From JBIOJM01 sp044450785 (GTDB taxonomy: Bacteria > Planctomycetota > Planctomycetia > Isosphaerales > Isosphaeraceae), in NCBI GenBank assembly GCA_044450785.1, contig JBIOJM010000043.1, positions 1-43,921 on the forward strand: DNA of 43,921 nt, written 5' to 3'. A model generated the notes under the pieces. That model saw only the letters and a program-made list of their open reading frames with translations, did no database searches and was not told where the DNA came from. Numbering within the stretch: the first letter of the stretch is position 1; each line of letters starts with the position of its first letter. Of this stretch, positions 1 through 9,200 are shown piece after piece. The position numbers and the translations under genes are program-made.

Positions 1-79
1 GACCCGCGCCCAGCGCGCGGCCGGGGGGAGCGGGGTCAGGAGACCCGCGCCCAGCAGCCCGTCAATCTAAGATTGACGG
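1..79. repeat. Dispersed GC-rich repeat capped by a palindrome
   Basis: Two imperfect units with the core GACCCGCGCCCAGC are followed at 59-79 by a hairpin with arms CCGTCAATC and GATTGACGG around TAA. The last unit and the hairpin are nearly identical to the end of the tandem array at 26087-26132, where the loop reads CAG. In both places the element lies 3' of a minus-strand gene and in the same orientation, which suggests a dispersed transcript-end or REP-like element. The copy is cut by the window edge, so its full length is unknown. Confidence 0.75.
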
Positions 80-147
80 CTCAGTAGTGAAGACAAAGTC
101 CGGCGGCAAAGCCCGCCTCCGTTTCAACAAGATCTCCAGATTTACCA

Positions 148-178
148 CCAGCTAGTCACTAGCCACTAGCCACTATTC
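148..178. repeat. Short CTAGCCACTAG-type direct repeat
   Basis: The motif CACTAGC is iterated (AGTCACTAGCCACTAGCCACT) just downstream of the stop of the first minus-strand operon. Similar short iterations of GTCAGTGGTCAG occur at 4432-4442 and 26968-26980, all intergenic. They look like dispersed low-complexity repeats; no function can be read from the sequence. Confidence 0.45.
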
Positions 179-1042
179 GACTTTCTTCCCCCACCCCAGA
201 GGCACCCCGGCGGTGTCCTCGGGTTTGACCAGGACCTCGGCGAGGATGGCGTCGTGTTGGATATCACCCTCGGCGAGCTTGAGGCGGTTCTCGAGATGGG
301 CGACTCGTTGTTCGAGGAAGAGGACGCGGGCCTCGAGCTCATCGGGCCGGCGGGGTCTTGGGACTTCAGGGTAGCCGAGCTGTCGCTGGAGGGCCGCGAA
401 CAGATACATGGGATCGCGGCCGCGGTTGGCGCGCGCGATCTTTCCCTCCTTTTCGCCGAACAGGATCGGGAACTTGGGGATGAAGTCGGGGTTCAGCCGC
501 CGTCGTTCGTTGGCGAACTGTTCCGAGCGCACATAGATCAGGTCAGCGAAGTCGACGTCGCCGAGGCGGCTGCGCAGCGTGAGGATGTAGTCGTGCCAGT
601 CCTCGTTATAGAACGGGTCGGCGGCCATGGCGGCCAGTCCCTTGTTATAACCCAGTCGGTTGCGCGACAGCGCTTCGAACTGATAGACGAACAGGGCCGG
701 GACGGAGGGCCCCTCGGCTTTGAACTTCGCCTCACGCTCCAGGATCAAGAGGGCCTGCTCCATGGGGAATCGGCTCGTGTCGTTCTCGGCCTGGCCGATG
801 ACGTGGGCCTGGAACGGAGTGAAGTAATGGCTGATCCGGTCCATGGCCGGTCCCATCTGGCCGCACCCCTTCATCTCAACGTGCAGGAAAGAGACAGCCA
901 GCGGCAGCCTGGTCGTCGACAGCAGCTCCTCGCCGATGCGTGCCAGGATTTCCTGGGACGGCAGCCCGTCCACCAGCCGCTCACGAAAGGTGCGGAAGAA
1001 GTAGAGCTGCTCGATGTACTCTTCGCGCTCGAGCACGGGCAT
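173..1042 (-). CDS. Hypothetical protein with C-terminal coiled coil
   Basis: This is a 289-residue soluble protein of no family I recognise. It has no signal peptide or membrane segment. The N-terminal two thirds are rich in aromatic and charged residues (an EEYIEQLYFFRTFRERL start, then an EDWHDYILTLRSRLGDVDFADLIYV block read in pieces). Residues about 235-262 form a short leucine/charged heptad stretch (ARVLFLEQRVAHLENRL) that predicts a coiled coil and so oligomerisation or partner binding. Only 6 bp separate it from the esterase gene upstream on the same strand, so it is the third gene of a three-gene operon with an extracellular solute-binding-like lipoprotein and a secreted esterase. 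A long open frame on the opposite strand covers both this gene and the esterase; it is judged a codon-bias shadow. Confidence 0.8.
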   Translation of the reverse strand: MPVLEREEYIEQLYFFRTFRERLVDGLPSQEILARIGEELLSTTRLPLAVSFLHVEMKGCGQMGPAMDRISHYFTPFQAHVIGQAENDTSRFPMEQALLILEREAKFKAEGPSVPALFVYQFEALSRNRLGYNKGLAAMAADPFYNEDWHDYILTLRSRLGDVDFADLIYVRSEQFANERRRLNPDFIPKFPILFGEKEGKIARANRGRDPMYLFAALQRQLGYPEVPRPRRPDELEARVLFLEQRVAHLENRLKLAEGDIQHDAILAEVLVKPEDTAGVPLGWGKKVE

Positions 1043-1048
1043 CGCGAA

Positions 1049-2650
1049 TCAATCCTTGGTGATCGGTCTCGCTGGAAAGACGTTACTGACGGCCTTATGC
1101 ATCTCGCGGTCGAGCCGCTGTGCGAGCTGAGGGTCCATGAGAGTGAAGTGGTCGCGGTCGGGGACGATCTCGACGACGGCGTCGCTGCCGAGCATGGCCA
1201 GCGATTCCTTGAGCAGCTTGACCGCCCCTTCGAGGTAGAACGTGTCAAGGCCGCCGGTGATGACGTGGAGCTTGCCCTTGAGCTTGGGCCCGAGCGCCGG
1301 CCAGTTCCGCTCGACGGTCAGCCTGATGTCAAAGGCTTCCCATGCTTTGGACACGGCGGGATCGATGGCGCCGGTCGCGCGGTCCCAAAGCTTGCGGGGG
1401 CGGCCGGCGCGGTCGAGCGGGCTGAATACGGCCTCGAACGAGCCAAGCTGGCTTCCGTAGCCGATCACGTCGTCCACCTTCGAGAAACGGTCAATAAAGA
1501 GCACGGGAACGGTTCCGCGTCGTGCGATTGGGCGGGGCTTGCCGTCGCGGTCGCGGTACATGTTTTCGCCGGGCTTGTAGAGGTCGATCCGCGAAAAGTC
1601 GCGGAAATCGACCGGGTCGGGGCTGGTCGACCAGGTCCCGCCGAAGAATTGGGGATAGGTCACCTGGAGCCAGAGGCTGCTCCAGCCGCCGGAGGAATGG
1701 CCATTGAGCAGGCGGGCGCGAGGATACGCGAGGGCGGGAAACGTGCGCTCGATGTGGGGGATGAACTCTTCGACCAGTGCCGCGCCCCGCGGGCCGTTGG
1801 TCGCACTGTCGGCGAAGACGTGGTGGCCGGTGCCGCAGTCGGGGTCGAGGACGACCCGGATGAATTCCTTGCCGAATGCCAACCGCGGATTATCAGCAAA
1901 GAGCGACGCCATGTGATGGTCGCCGCCGAACCCGGGAATGATGTAAATCACCGGCCGGCTGGCCTGCCGGTCTCCGATGGGAATCGCATTGGGCAAGATC
2001 ACGGCAGCGCGGTGCTTGATTGGCCGGTGGTAAAAGGCGGAAAGCTTCGGGCTGGCCAGCTCGACCAGCTTGATCCGTTCGGTCGACTCGAACGTCCGGG
2101 GCGGCACGACCTGGTCGATCATGAGCGCGACAGTCCCACCCTCCCGGGGATCGAGGGCGGCGTGGACGACCGGCCCGTAGGCGTTTCCCTCGCCGTCGCC
2201 GATCTTGTGCGTGTCCGGGTTGAGCCGGACCACCGCCTGGATGGAATACCGGCCGGGTTCCAGCTCATCGAGCGGACCAGGGAAGCCGTCCGAGCGGGAA
2301 TCGATCCGCAACGGCTCGCCCGGCTTCCAGCTCTCCACGTTGACGGCGTAGAACGGCTCGGTCTGGAACCAGTTGGGCCCGAACCGCGGTTCGCGCGCCG
2401 CCTGGTCGGACGCGAGCATCACGTAAACGCGGCCCTTGATCGGTTCGGTCCGAACCTTGGCGGCACACTTAATCTCGAATGACAGCCCGTTGGCTTTGGA
2501 AGCCGTGCGGGTCTTTGTTTCGGACCGTGTGGTCACGGTTGTTTGCGCGCCGGACCCGGCCGCGGGAACGCCCAGGAGCGTCGTCATGACGATCACGAGG
2601 ATTGGTTGGCGGAGACGACCGAGAGCGTTGGTATTTTCCGGTCTCTTCAC
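1049..2650 (-). CDS. Secreted esterase, alpha/beta hydrolase (esterase D-like)
   Basis: The 533-residue protein has an N-terminal hydrophobic stretch (ILVIVMTTLLGVPAAGSGAQ) that looks like a signal peptide. An N-terminal beta-rich region of about 200 residues precedes an alpha/beta hydrolase domain of the putative-esterase type. The nucleophile elbow is GHSSGGWSS, the probable acid is the Asp of GGLDTFYLEGA and the probable catalytic His is in DRDHFTLMD, in the expected order. A YIIPGFGGDHH segment fits the oxyanion-hole strand. Family knowledge suggests hydrolysis of acyl esters outside the cytoplasm; the substrate is unknown. It lies 6 bp after the lipoprotein gene and 6 bp before the coiled-coil gene, so all three are probably co-transcribed. 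Confidence 0.85.
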   Translation of the reverse strand: MKRPENTNALGRLRQPILVIVMTTLLGVPAAGSGAQTTVTTRSETKTRTASKANGLSFEIKCAAKVRTEPIKGRVYVMLASDQAAREPRFGPNWFQTEPFYAVNVESWKPGEPLRIDSRSDGFPGPLDELEPGRYSIQAVVRLNPDTHKIGDGEGNAYGPVVHAALDPREGGTVALMIDQVVPPRTFESTERIKLVELASPKLSAFYHRPIKHRAAVILPNAIPIGDRQASRPVIYIIPGFGGDHHMASLFADNPRLAFGKEFIRVVLDPDCGTGHHVFADSATNGPRGAALVEEFIPHIERTFPALAYPRARLLNGHSSGGWSSLWLQVTYPQFFGGTWSTSPDPVDFRDFSRIDLYKPGENMYRDRDGKPRPIARRGTVPVLFIDRFSKVDDVIGYGSQLGSFEAVFSPLDRAGRPRKLWDRATGAIDPAVSKAWEAFDIRLTVERNWPALGPKLKGKLHVITGGLDTFYLEGAVKLLKESLAMLGSDAVVEIVPDRDHFTLMDPQLAQRLDREMHKAVSNVFPARPITKD

Positions 2651-2656
2651 ATTTCC

Positions 2657-4216
2657 TCATTTCCCGGGTTCCGGAGGCTGGGGGAGCGTGACCAGGCTGT
2701 TCAGGCTGCGACGATAATGCCAGAGCTGGCGCTTGTGCCCCCGGGTCGCGGTGCGGTCGCTCCATGCCTTGGCGACGGCCTGAAGTGACTTTTCAGGCGC
2801 CTCGCCGCCCAGGGCGGCCTGACGCCCCTTGGCCAGGTCACTCAGGTAGAGGTCGGCCCCGGGAATACGGAGACCGGGCACGACTCGGTCGGCCTCCAAG
2901 GTCTGTCGGACCGCGACAGACCACAACCGGGAGTCGACGTCGGGCGCCGAGCTCGGGTCGGGCAGGCCTTGATCCATCTGGCTGTCGCGGACCGGCAGCA
3001 GTGGGAAGGTACGCTCCGCACGGATGCGATTGCCGTTCTCGGGGCTGGCCAGATACTTGGCGAAGTCGAACGCCGCATCGAATTGCTTGCCCGAGAGCCG
3101 GCTGCTGATCCCGATCAGCCAGCCGCCCCCCTGAGGCAGATAGCTCGGTGCATTGGGGGGGGAGCACGGCTTCCACTCCTTGCGGATCGGCTCGAAGACG
3201 CGGTCCGAGCCGGGCAGGCGGGCGATGCTGACCGGCTTGCCGTGCGACCAGTCGGCGGCGCGTTCGGCGCTGTCGATCAGCATGGCGACGTTGCCGGTGC
3301 GAAACGCCTGGCGCGCGGCGACGGAATCGAACCGGTCCATGCCGGGTGGCCCACAAGCCTTCCAGGCGACCAAACCTTGCAGGGCCTCGACGAAAGGGGG
3401 CGTATCGATCCGCGGGGTGAATGCGTCGGAGTCGAACAGGAACGAGAAATGGTCGCGGTGCTGCCCCAGGCTGGCCGCGCGCGCCAGCAACGCCGCGTCG
3501 CCGACGCCGCCGGTCTCCGGCCCGAGCGCCACGGCGATTCCGTGATCGGGCCGGCCGTCGCCATTCCAATCGCGGCCCTGGAAAAACTGGGCCAGGGCAT
3601 CGAGCTGCTTCCAGGTTGCCGGCGGCATCGTCAGCCCCGCCTGGCGGGCGGCCGCGCGGTTGAGATCGCTCTCGAAGGCATCGCGACGGTAAACCAACAC
3701 GAGAGCCGACCCCCCACAGGGCAAGGCGAATAGCTCCTTGCCGTAACGGCTGACCTGTTCACGAAAAGCCGGAGCGAAGTCCATGTACTGGAACGTGTCA
3801 TCCCGGGCAACGGGTGGGGGATTGGGCCGCCGCCAGCCCTCGTCCTCGGTTGTGGATTCAGCAGGCTTGGGGGGCATGACCCGATCGTCAGGAATGACGG
3901 CGAGCGCGCTCTGATCCACCAGGTCGCCCAAACGCTGTGCCGGGAAGACGACGACGTCCACGGTCGAAAGCGAGTCGAGGGTGAGCGGCTCCTCATGGAT
4001 CGAGAGGTTCCCGCCGCGCGATGCTTCCCACTCGCCGCGCTGCGGTGTCACACCCACCATGATGCGGACATCATCGAGCGCCCCCACCTTGAGCGAGATG
4101 CCCGCGAACGACGGGGCCGGGCGCACCTGAGCTTCGGGTTCCCCATGGCAGCCTGCCAGAAGCGCTCCAACGACCAGGACGAGCCAACCGCAGCGACGCC
4201 GCCAGAACCTCCGCAT
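2657..4216 (-). CDS. Lipoprotein resembling an ABC extracellular solute-binding protein
   Basis: The 519-residue protein starts with a basic n-region, a hydrophobic core and the lipobox LLAGC, so it should be exported and lipid-anchored. The body resembles family 1 extracellular (sugar) solute-binding proteins: an early strand with VDVVVFPAQ, the conserved-looking GKELFALPCGGSALVLVYRR stretch (a typical 'knows its substrate and reads LPxG..VLVYR' block), a later AMLIDSAE segment and the PQGGGWLIGISS segment. A DWNGDGRPD motif in the middle looks like a calcium-binding loop. No permease or ATPase gene follows, which is unusual for a transporter-linked binding protein; a free-standing binding or scavenging role is possible. 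It is the first gene of the minus-strand trio. Confidence 0.75.
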   Translation of the reverse strand: MRRFWRRRCGWLVLVVGALLAGCHGEPEAQVRPAPSFAGISLKVGALDDVRIMVGVTPQRGEWEASRGGNLSIHEEPLTLDSLSTVDVVVFPAQRLGDLVDQSALAVIPDDRVMPPKPAESTTEDEGWRRPNPPPVARDDTFQYMDFAPAFREQVSRYGKELFALPCGGSALVLVYRRDAFESDLNRAAARQAGLTMPPATWKQLDALAQFFQGRDWNGDGRPDHGIAVALGPETGGVGDAALLARAASLGQHRDHFSFLFDSDAFTPRIDTPPFVEALQGLVAWKACGPPGMDRFDSVAARQAFRTGNVAMLIDSAERAADWSHGKPVSIARLPGSDRVFEPIRKEWKPCSPPNAPSYLPQGGGWLIGISSRLSGKQFDAAFDFAKYLASPENGNRIRAERTFPLLPVRDSQMDQGLPDPSSAPDVDSRLWSVAVRQTLEADRVVPGLRIPGADLYLSDLAKGRQAALGGEAPEKSLQAVAKAWSDRTATRGHKRQLWHYRRSLNSLVTLPQPPEPGK

Positions 4217-4698
4217 CCCACGCCCCCGCCAGCCTTGACCACGGAATCGTTTGTCCGCCGTTGAACCGGGTCGATTTCGTCACGGTCGACAAGATTCCAT
4301 GGTACGAAACGACGTGTCGGTCGGTCAAATCGCGGCTTCGGCCGTATCCGGCGTAACCGTTCAGTCCTCTTCGGGGCGCCGAATTCTCTTTCGCCGAATG
4401 GGTGGGGGGAACGTGGAGCTTGGTGGGTGGTCAGTGGTCAGTTTGAGGAGGCGTGAACATCGCGAGCGAGGGCGAGGACCGCACACACGGCCTTTTGCAT
4501 CGAAAATTGCCCCCTTGAATCGGGCGGAGTTGTCGAGGCTGCCGGGTGTGCAGCGGGTTGCCGCGGGCAAGGACGGTCGATTGCCGTCGCGGTCGCGAGA
4601 CGGTAGGTCCGATCGCGGGCAGGACGTGAAAACCGGGAATGCCGGCGCGGCTGATCAGGCCGTACCGCATTTTGTAGTGAACCTGGGCCGGCGAGGTT

Positions 4699-4719
4699 CG
4701 GATTTCCCTGGGAAATCCG
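4699..4719. promoter_or_regulatory. Perfect 10-bp-arm palindrome
   Basis: The arms CGGATTTCCC and GGGAAATCCG flank a single T. The centre TTTCCC/GGGAAA is symmetric and AT/GC balanced, as expected of a dimeric-repressor operator, but no adjacent gene start is convincing. It could equally be a cruciform relic of a mobile element. Confidence 0.35.
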
Positions 4720-4817
4720 AGTTTCCATCCCACCAGATGCGCAACATAGGCTAATACGGGAAAGAGGAGCCGCGGATGTCGCCGCAACTCCTCTTCGCTT
4801 CTCGACTTCGTTAAAGC

Positions 4818-4841
4818 TGGGGATCTAGGATTCGAACCTAG
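4818..4841 (-). other. tRNA 3'-end-like fragment (T-arm plus acceptor strand)
   Basis: On the minus strand, CTAGG-TTCGAAT-CCTAG forms a canonical 5-bp T-stem with the TTCGAAT loop, followed by the seven-nucleotide acceptor strand ATCCCCA. No normal D-arm or anticodon arm precedes it. A matching TGGGG occurs on the minus strand at 4919, giving a tRNA-like span of about 102 nt whose interior instead folds into nested stem-loops. No CCA is encoded. The best reading is a tRNA-derived attachment-site remnant; a divergent tRNA-like RNA is less likely. Confidence 0.5.
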
Positions 4842-4901
4842 CTTGCATGCCTTTCGCTCACATTGGGGCGGCAATGCGATGGCATTGCAACCCCCGCAAG
4901 C
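4841..4901. other. Nested stem-loop next to the tRNA-like fragment
   Basis: GCTTGC (4841-4846) pairs with GCAAGC (4896-4901). Inside, GGGG (4865-4868) pairs with CCCC (4891-4894), and GCAATGC (4871-4877) pairs with GCATTGC (4882-4888) around the loop GATG. The structure is continuous with the T-arm-like hairpin and may be part of the same tRNA-like or att element. Confidence 0.4.
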
Positions 4902-5134
4902 CTGACGCCTTATGCCCCAAACCAGGCTTGGATAGCATTGTAGCGGCGTAGGGGTCGCACTTCCAATCCTGCACCCAATTTGCACCCAAAGCAGACGCCG
5001 CCTGCGCGCTCAGGCATCCGAGTCGGCCGTGGTTCCCTCGAAAAGCTGGAGGAGAATGTGGGCCGGATCTTAAGACGCCAGAAACCGGGACCCAAGCGGC
5101 AACCATCCGAGTTGAGTATGATGTCCCCGACCTA

Positions 5135-5187
5135 GATTTGGTGACCTCTTACAAGGTCGGTAACGGATTTGGTGACGAGTTGGTGAC
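5135..5187 (+). repeat. Three TTGGTGAC direct repeats
   Basis: GATTTGGTGAC occurs at 5135-5145 and 5166-5176, and TTGGTGAC again at 5180-5187. Spacing is 31 then about 12 bp. They might be arm-type recombinase sites beside the tRNA-like fragment, or chance; no recombinase gene is present. Confidence 0.35.
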
Positions 5188-5545
5188 GGCCTGGAATCGA
5201 TGCGAACTGTGGGAAACCGCCGCCATGAATCGGTCGTGCCCGAGGTCGACCGGGCGGCGCGCATTCGCAGGAAGCATGCAGCCGAGCGAACAGCCGCGGT
5301 CTTTCGCGAATCTCGCGGGGCGTGCAACTTATCGTTGGGGCACATCTGGCCCGTCGTCGCTCGTCCGGGTCAAGGCCATCAGAAACGATCAGATGCTCGC
5401 CGAAGACAAGCATCAGAACACGAACGGGCCTGCCTGTTGAAAGGAGCATGTCTCATCAAAGACAATCTAGCAATGAAGCAGCCGGGATCGACGCGCTGGT
5501 GCGGTTGACCGAACTGCTCTGATCTGCTGACCTCGCCGTCCGGAC

Positions 5546-6145
5546 GTGGCTGACGTGGCTGATGGAGACTCGGTGACGACGTGGCTGGGACAGCTCAGGG
5601 CGGGAGAAGAAGCCGCCCTGGGTCAACTCTTTGCGCGCTATCGATTACACCTGGAGGCCCTGGCCCGCAAGCGCATGAAGGGAGCGCCGCTCGTTGCCGA
5701 GGACGACGAAGATGCAGCGCAGGAGGCATTTTGGGAGTTCTATCGCCTGCTCAAAATGGGTAAAGTCCCTCGGCTGGAGAATCGCGAGCAGTTCCTGGCG
5801 TTGATGGCCCATCTGGTCGCATGGCGTGTCGCGAAACAGCTCCGCCACGAGTTCGGTACTCAAAAGCGCTGTGGCTCCGAGGATGTGAACGACTCGATCC
5901 TCCTTTCGCTCGCCGTGTGCCCCGGGCCGACCGCCGAAGAGAAAGCCATGGCCGAGGACACCTACAACGATTATCTCCGGTGCCTGCCTGAGAAGCTTCG
6001 TGAGTTCGCGGCGCTTTATCTCGCCGGGCTGAGCTACAAGGAGATAGGACACCAGCTCAACTGTGTCGAAGACACCGTGGGCCGGAAGGTCCGCCTCATC
6101 CTCTCGCAGTGGCAGGTCAAGGCGGAAGCGAGCGTGAAAGCGTGA
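5546..6145 (+). CDS. ECF-family RNA polymerase sigma factor (kinase-linked type)
   Basis: The 199-residue protein has the two-domain layout of an ECF sigma factor. Region 2 is near residues 15-95, with DDEDAAQEAFWEFYRL as the region 2.2-type helix and the WRVAKQLRHE helix after it. Region 4 is at about 140-190, with LPEKLREFAALYLAGLSYKE and an HTH-like GHQLNCVEDTVGRKV. No anti-sigma gene is adjacent; instead a membrane Ser/Thr kinase follows after 145 bp. Family knowledge: planctomycetes carry ECF groups genetically coupled to Ser/Thr kinases (described as STK groups). The predicted role is transcription of a regulon gated by the neighbouring kinase. The start is a GTG without an obvious Shine-Dalgarno sequence; later in-frame GTG codons at 5555 and 5573 are alternatives. 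Confidence 0.85.
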   Translation: MADVADGDSVTTWLGQLRAGEEAALGQLFARYRLHLEALARKRMKGAPLVAEDDEDAAQEAFWEFYRLLKMGKVPRLENREQFLALMAHLVAWRVAKQLRHEFGTQKRCGSEDVNDSILLSLAVCPGPTAEEKAMAEDTYNDYLRCLPEKLREFAALYLAGLSYKEIGHQLNCVEDTVGRKVRLILSQWQVKAEASVKA

Positions 6146-6290
6146 GCTGATTGGAGGGGGAACTGTAATCGGCTCGTCCGTGCACACTGCCGCGAATGGA
6201 ACCAGCGATCGGCAACAGGCTATCATGATGTCATCGGCGTACGCGGCCGATTTCCGCGTGTCGTATTTGCACTTGCCATAAGGTCCCACG

Positions 6291-9200
6291 ATGGCTGACC
6301 CTGCAATCCCGCAGCGTGAGATTCTCTCACCCGAACTCATGGTGTGGGTGGACGAGATCGCAGATCAGTTCGAATCCGCCTGGCGAACACTCACGCCCCC
6401 CGTGATCGAAGATTTTCTCGGTGGGGTGACCGAATTGCGCCGCGGGGTCCTTCTGACGGAACTGGTCAAGTTGGACGCCGCATATCGTCGCAGACTCGGC
6501 GAAAAGCGAGAGATCCAGGACTACATCGCCGACTTTCCCGAACTGAGGGGCCTTTTCGGCTTCCCCGAGGAGCCATTCCAGCAGGAATCAAGAGCACAGG
6601 CAGCGCCCGCAGCGGCCGATCCCCTCGCTCCCGAACATCGGGCAACCTCTCCGGCGGGTCTGCGCGTTCGCGGTTACGAGATCCTCGGCGAGCTGGGGCG
6701 AGGAGGAATGGGCGTGGTGTATCGGGCCCGCCAGGTCGCTTTGAACCGGATCGTGGCACTCAAGATGATCTTGCCGGGCGGCTTCTTGTCGCCGCGCCAG
6801 CGTGCACGCTTTCGTGCTGAGGCCGAGGCGGCCGCGCAGATTCAGCATCCCAATATCGTGAGTATCTATGAAGTCGGCGAGTATGAAAGCCAGCCCTTCT
6901 GCGCGATGGAGTACATCCCCGGTGGCAACCTGGGGCAACGGCTGGGGGGCACACCACAACCTTCGCGCGCAGTGGCCCTGCTCATTGAGACGCTCGGCCG
7001 TGCGGTCCAACACGCGCACGATCAAGGGATCGTTCACCGCGACCTGAAACCGGCCAACGTGTTGCTCGACCGTGGGCCGGAGACGCCTCTGGAACACTGC
7101 CGACCCACGATCGCCGATTTCGGACTGGCCAAGCAGGTACCTGCCAACCACGATTCGCACGGGTTAGACGCTGCGGTCGAACTGTGCCGCCAGACGCAGA
7201 CCGGTGAGATCCTTGGCACACCCAGCTACATGGCGCCGGAGCAGGCCGAGGGAAATCCGGGCCTGATCGGACCGGCAGCCGACATCTACGGCCTGGGAGC
7301 GATCCTCTACGAGTGCCTCACCGGCAGGCCGCCGTTCCGTGGTCAGACCGCGCTCGATACCCTGGAGCAGGTTCGCAGTCAGGAGCCAGTCCCGCCCACC
7401 CGCCTCCGGCCCCGGCTGCACCGCGACCTCGCCACGATCTGCCTGAAGGCCATGGCCAAGGCTCCCGCTCGGCGGTATGCCACCGCCCGTGAGCTGGCCG
7501 ACGACCTGCGGCGCTACCTTGACGGCCGACCGATTCTGGCTCGCCCTGTTTCTCGCCCGGAGAAGCTTTGGCGTTGGTGCCGTCGGAATCCCCTGCCATC
7601 GATTCTGAGCCTGGCGGCAATTCTGTTTTTCGTGGTGGGGTTTCTTGTCTCGGCCTACTTCGCCGTGGCGGAAAACGCGCAGGCGCGCGAGGCGCGCGCG
7701 CATGCCGGAAAGGCCGAGCTAGCCCGGAAGAGGGCGGTCCGCGAATCCGCCCTTCTTGCGATAGAACGGGGTCGCAACCTGGCCGAACAGGCCGATGGCA
7801 GCCGGGGGCTGCTCTGGCTGGTGCGCGGCCTCGAGCTGGCGACGGAGGCCGACGACCCGGAGCTGACTCGCGTGGTCCGTGCAAACCTCGCGTCGGTCGC
7901 CGGGGGGCTGCACAAGCTCCGTCAGGTCCTGCCCGTGGGGCCACTCCGCGAACGCTGTATTTTCACTCCGGATGGGAAGAGTCTCTGGGTAAGTTCCTGG
8001 CAGAGCCAGGAGGTCCGGCTCTGGGAGATCGACTCGGCATCGCCCGGGCCGGAACTGCCCTGGGATCATGCGCAAGCCTTCGTGCTGGCCATGAGTCCGG
8101 ACGGTAAGCTGCTTTTTACCGGGTCTGGCGAGCAAAGCCGGCTCTGGGACGCCGCGACCGGCCGCCCCCGCGACCCGCCACTTCAGAGCCATGAAGGGAT
8201 CCGCGTGGCCGCGTTTGCGCCGAACGGGCGGGTGCTGGCGACAGGCAGCGGGCGCGGTTCCGCCTGTCTGTGGGACGTGGCCACGGGTCAGTGTCGCGCC
8301 CGGCTGACGGGACACCAGGCCGAGGTTATGGGTGTAGCCTTCAGCCCCGATGGACGGATCCTGGCGACGGGATCGATTGACGACACGGTCCGGTTCTGGG
8401 ATGCCGAGACAGGCCAGCCCAAAGGCAAGCCGATCAGCCTTCGCGGTCAAGTCTATGCATTGGCCTGGAGCCGCGACGGCCAGACGATCATCACAGGCAA
8501 TGCGCAGGGTACGACCAATTTCTGGGACGTCTCGACTGGACTGATGCAGGGCCAGCCGCTCCATCATCGCAATGTGCTCCTGTCGCTGGACGTCAGTTCC
8601 GACGGACGGATCATCGTGACCGGCAGTGGCGATCATACCGCCCGGATCTGGGACGGCAGCTCCCACCAGACGGTGGGGAATCAATTGATCCATCAGGGCG
8701 GGGTCTCCGGGGTGGCCTTGAATTCCGCGAGTACTGCGCTGGCCACGTCGTGTGACAAGGGACTGGCGCGGATCTGGGATCTGGTCCCTGCTCCCATCAA
8801 ATTGACGCACCCGACCTGGGTTTTCGCCGTCGGCTTCAGCCCCGACGGCAAGACCGTCCTGACCGGCTGCGGAGACGGGAGCGCGCGGCTGTGGGACATG
8901 AGCAGCGGAAGGCTGCTCAGCGAACCTCGAGAGCATGACGGTGAAGTGTATTGCGTCGCGTTCCGGCCCGACGGACGCGGTTTTTTCACAGGCTCGAATT
9001 CGGGCCAGGTCTGGTCGTGGGACCTCCTCCCGGCGAGCAACGGGGCGAAAGTCTGCAGGTTCCCAGGCCGAATCAACGCCATCGCCGTCAGTCCGAGCGG
9101 TCGCACGCTCGTCTCCTGCAGCGAGAAAGGAATGGCGATCCTCTGGGACGTGGTGGCGGGACGGGCTCGGGGCACTCCCATGAAGCACGATGTCTCGGTC

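Larger units (their letters stand above)
4217..5545. other. 1.3-kb gene-free region, possible integration scar
   Basis: No open frame here shows a recognisable protein or good start context. The region holds a 21-nt palindrome (4699-4719), a tRNA 3'-half-like sequence on the minus strand (4818-4841), nested stem-loops (4841-4901), a repeated GCACCCAA (about 4974-4989) and three TTGGTGAC repeats (5135-5187). Together these look like remnants of a mobile-element attachment site. A minus-strand stretch around 4500-4750 could be decayed coding sequence but matches nothing I can name. Confidence 0.5.

Noticed and set aside
254..2482. 742-codon open frame on the plus strand
   Set aside because: It lies antisense to the esterase and coiled-coil genes and shows no domain; the genes on the minus strand have signal, catalytic motifs and operon spacing. 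Long antisense frames are expected from high-GC codon bias.
4818..4919. Complete tRNA or tRNA-Sec gene
   Set aside because: The T-arm fits, but no D-arm, anticodon loop or full acceptor stem can be paired; only five acceptor pairs are available.
4818..4919. tmRNA gene
   Set aside because: The length is far too short, and the GGGGCTG start and tag-reading frame were not found.
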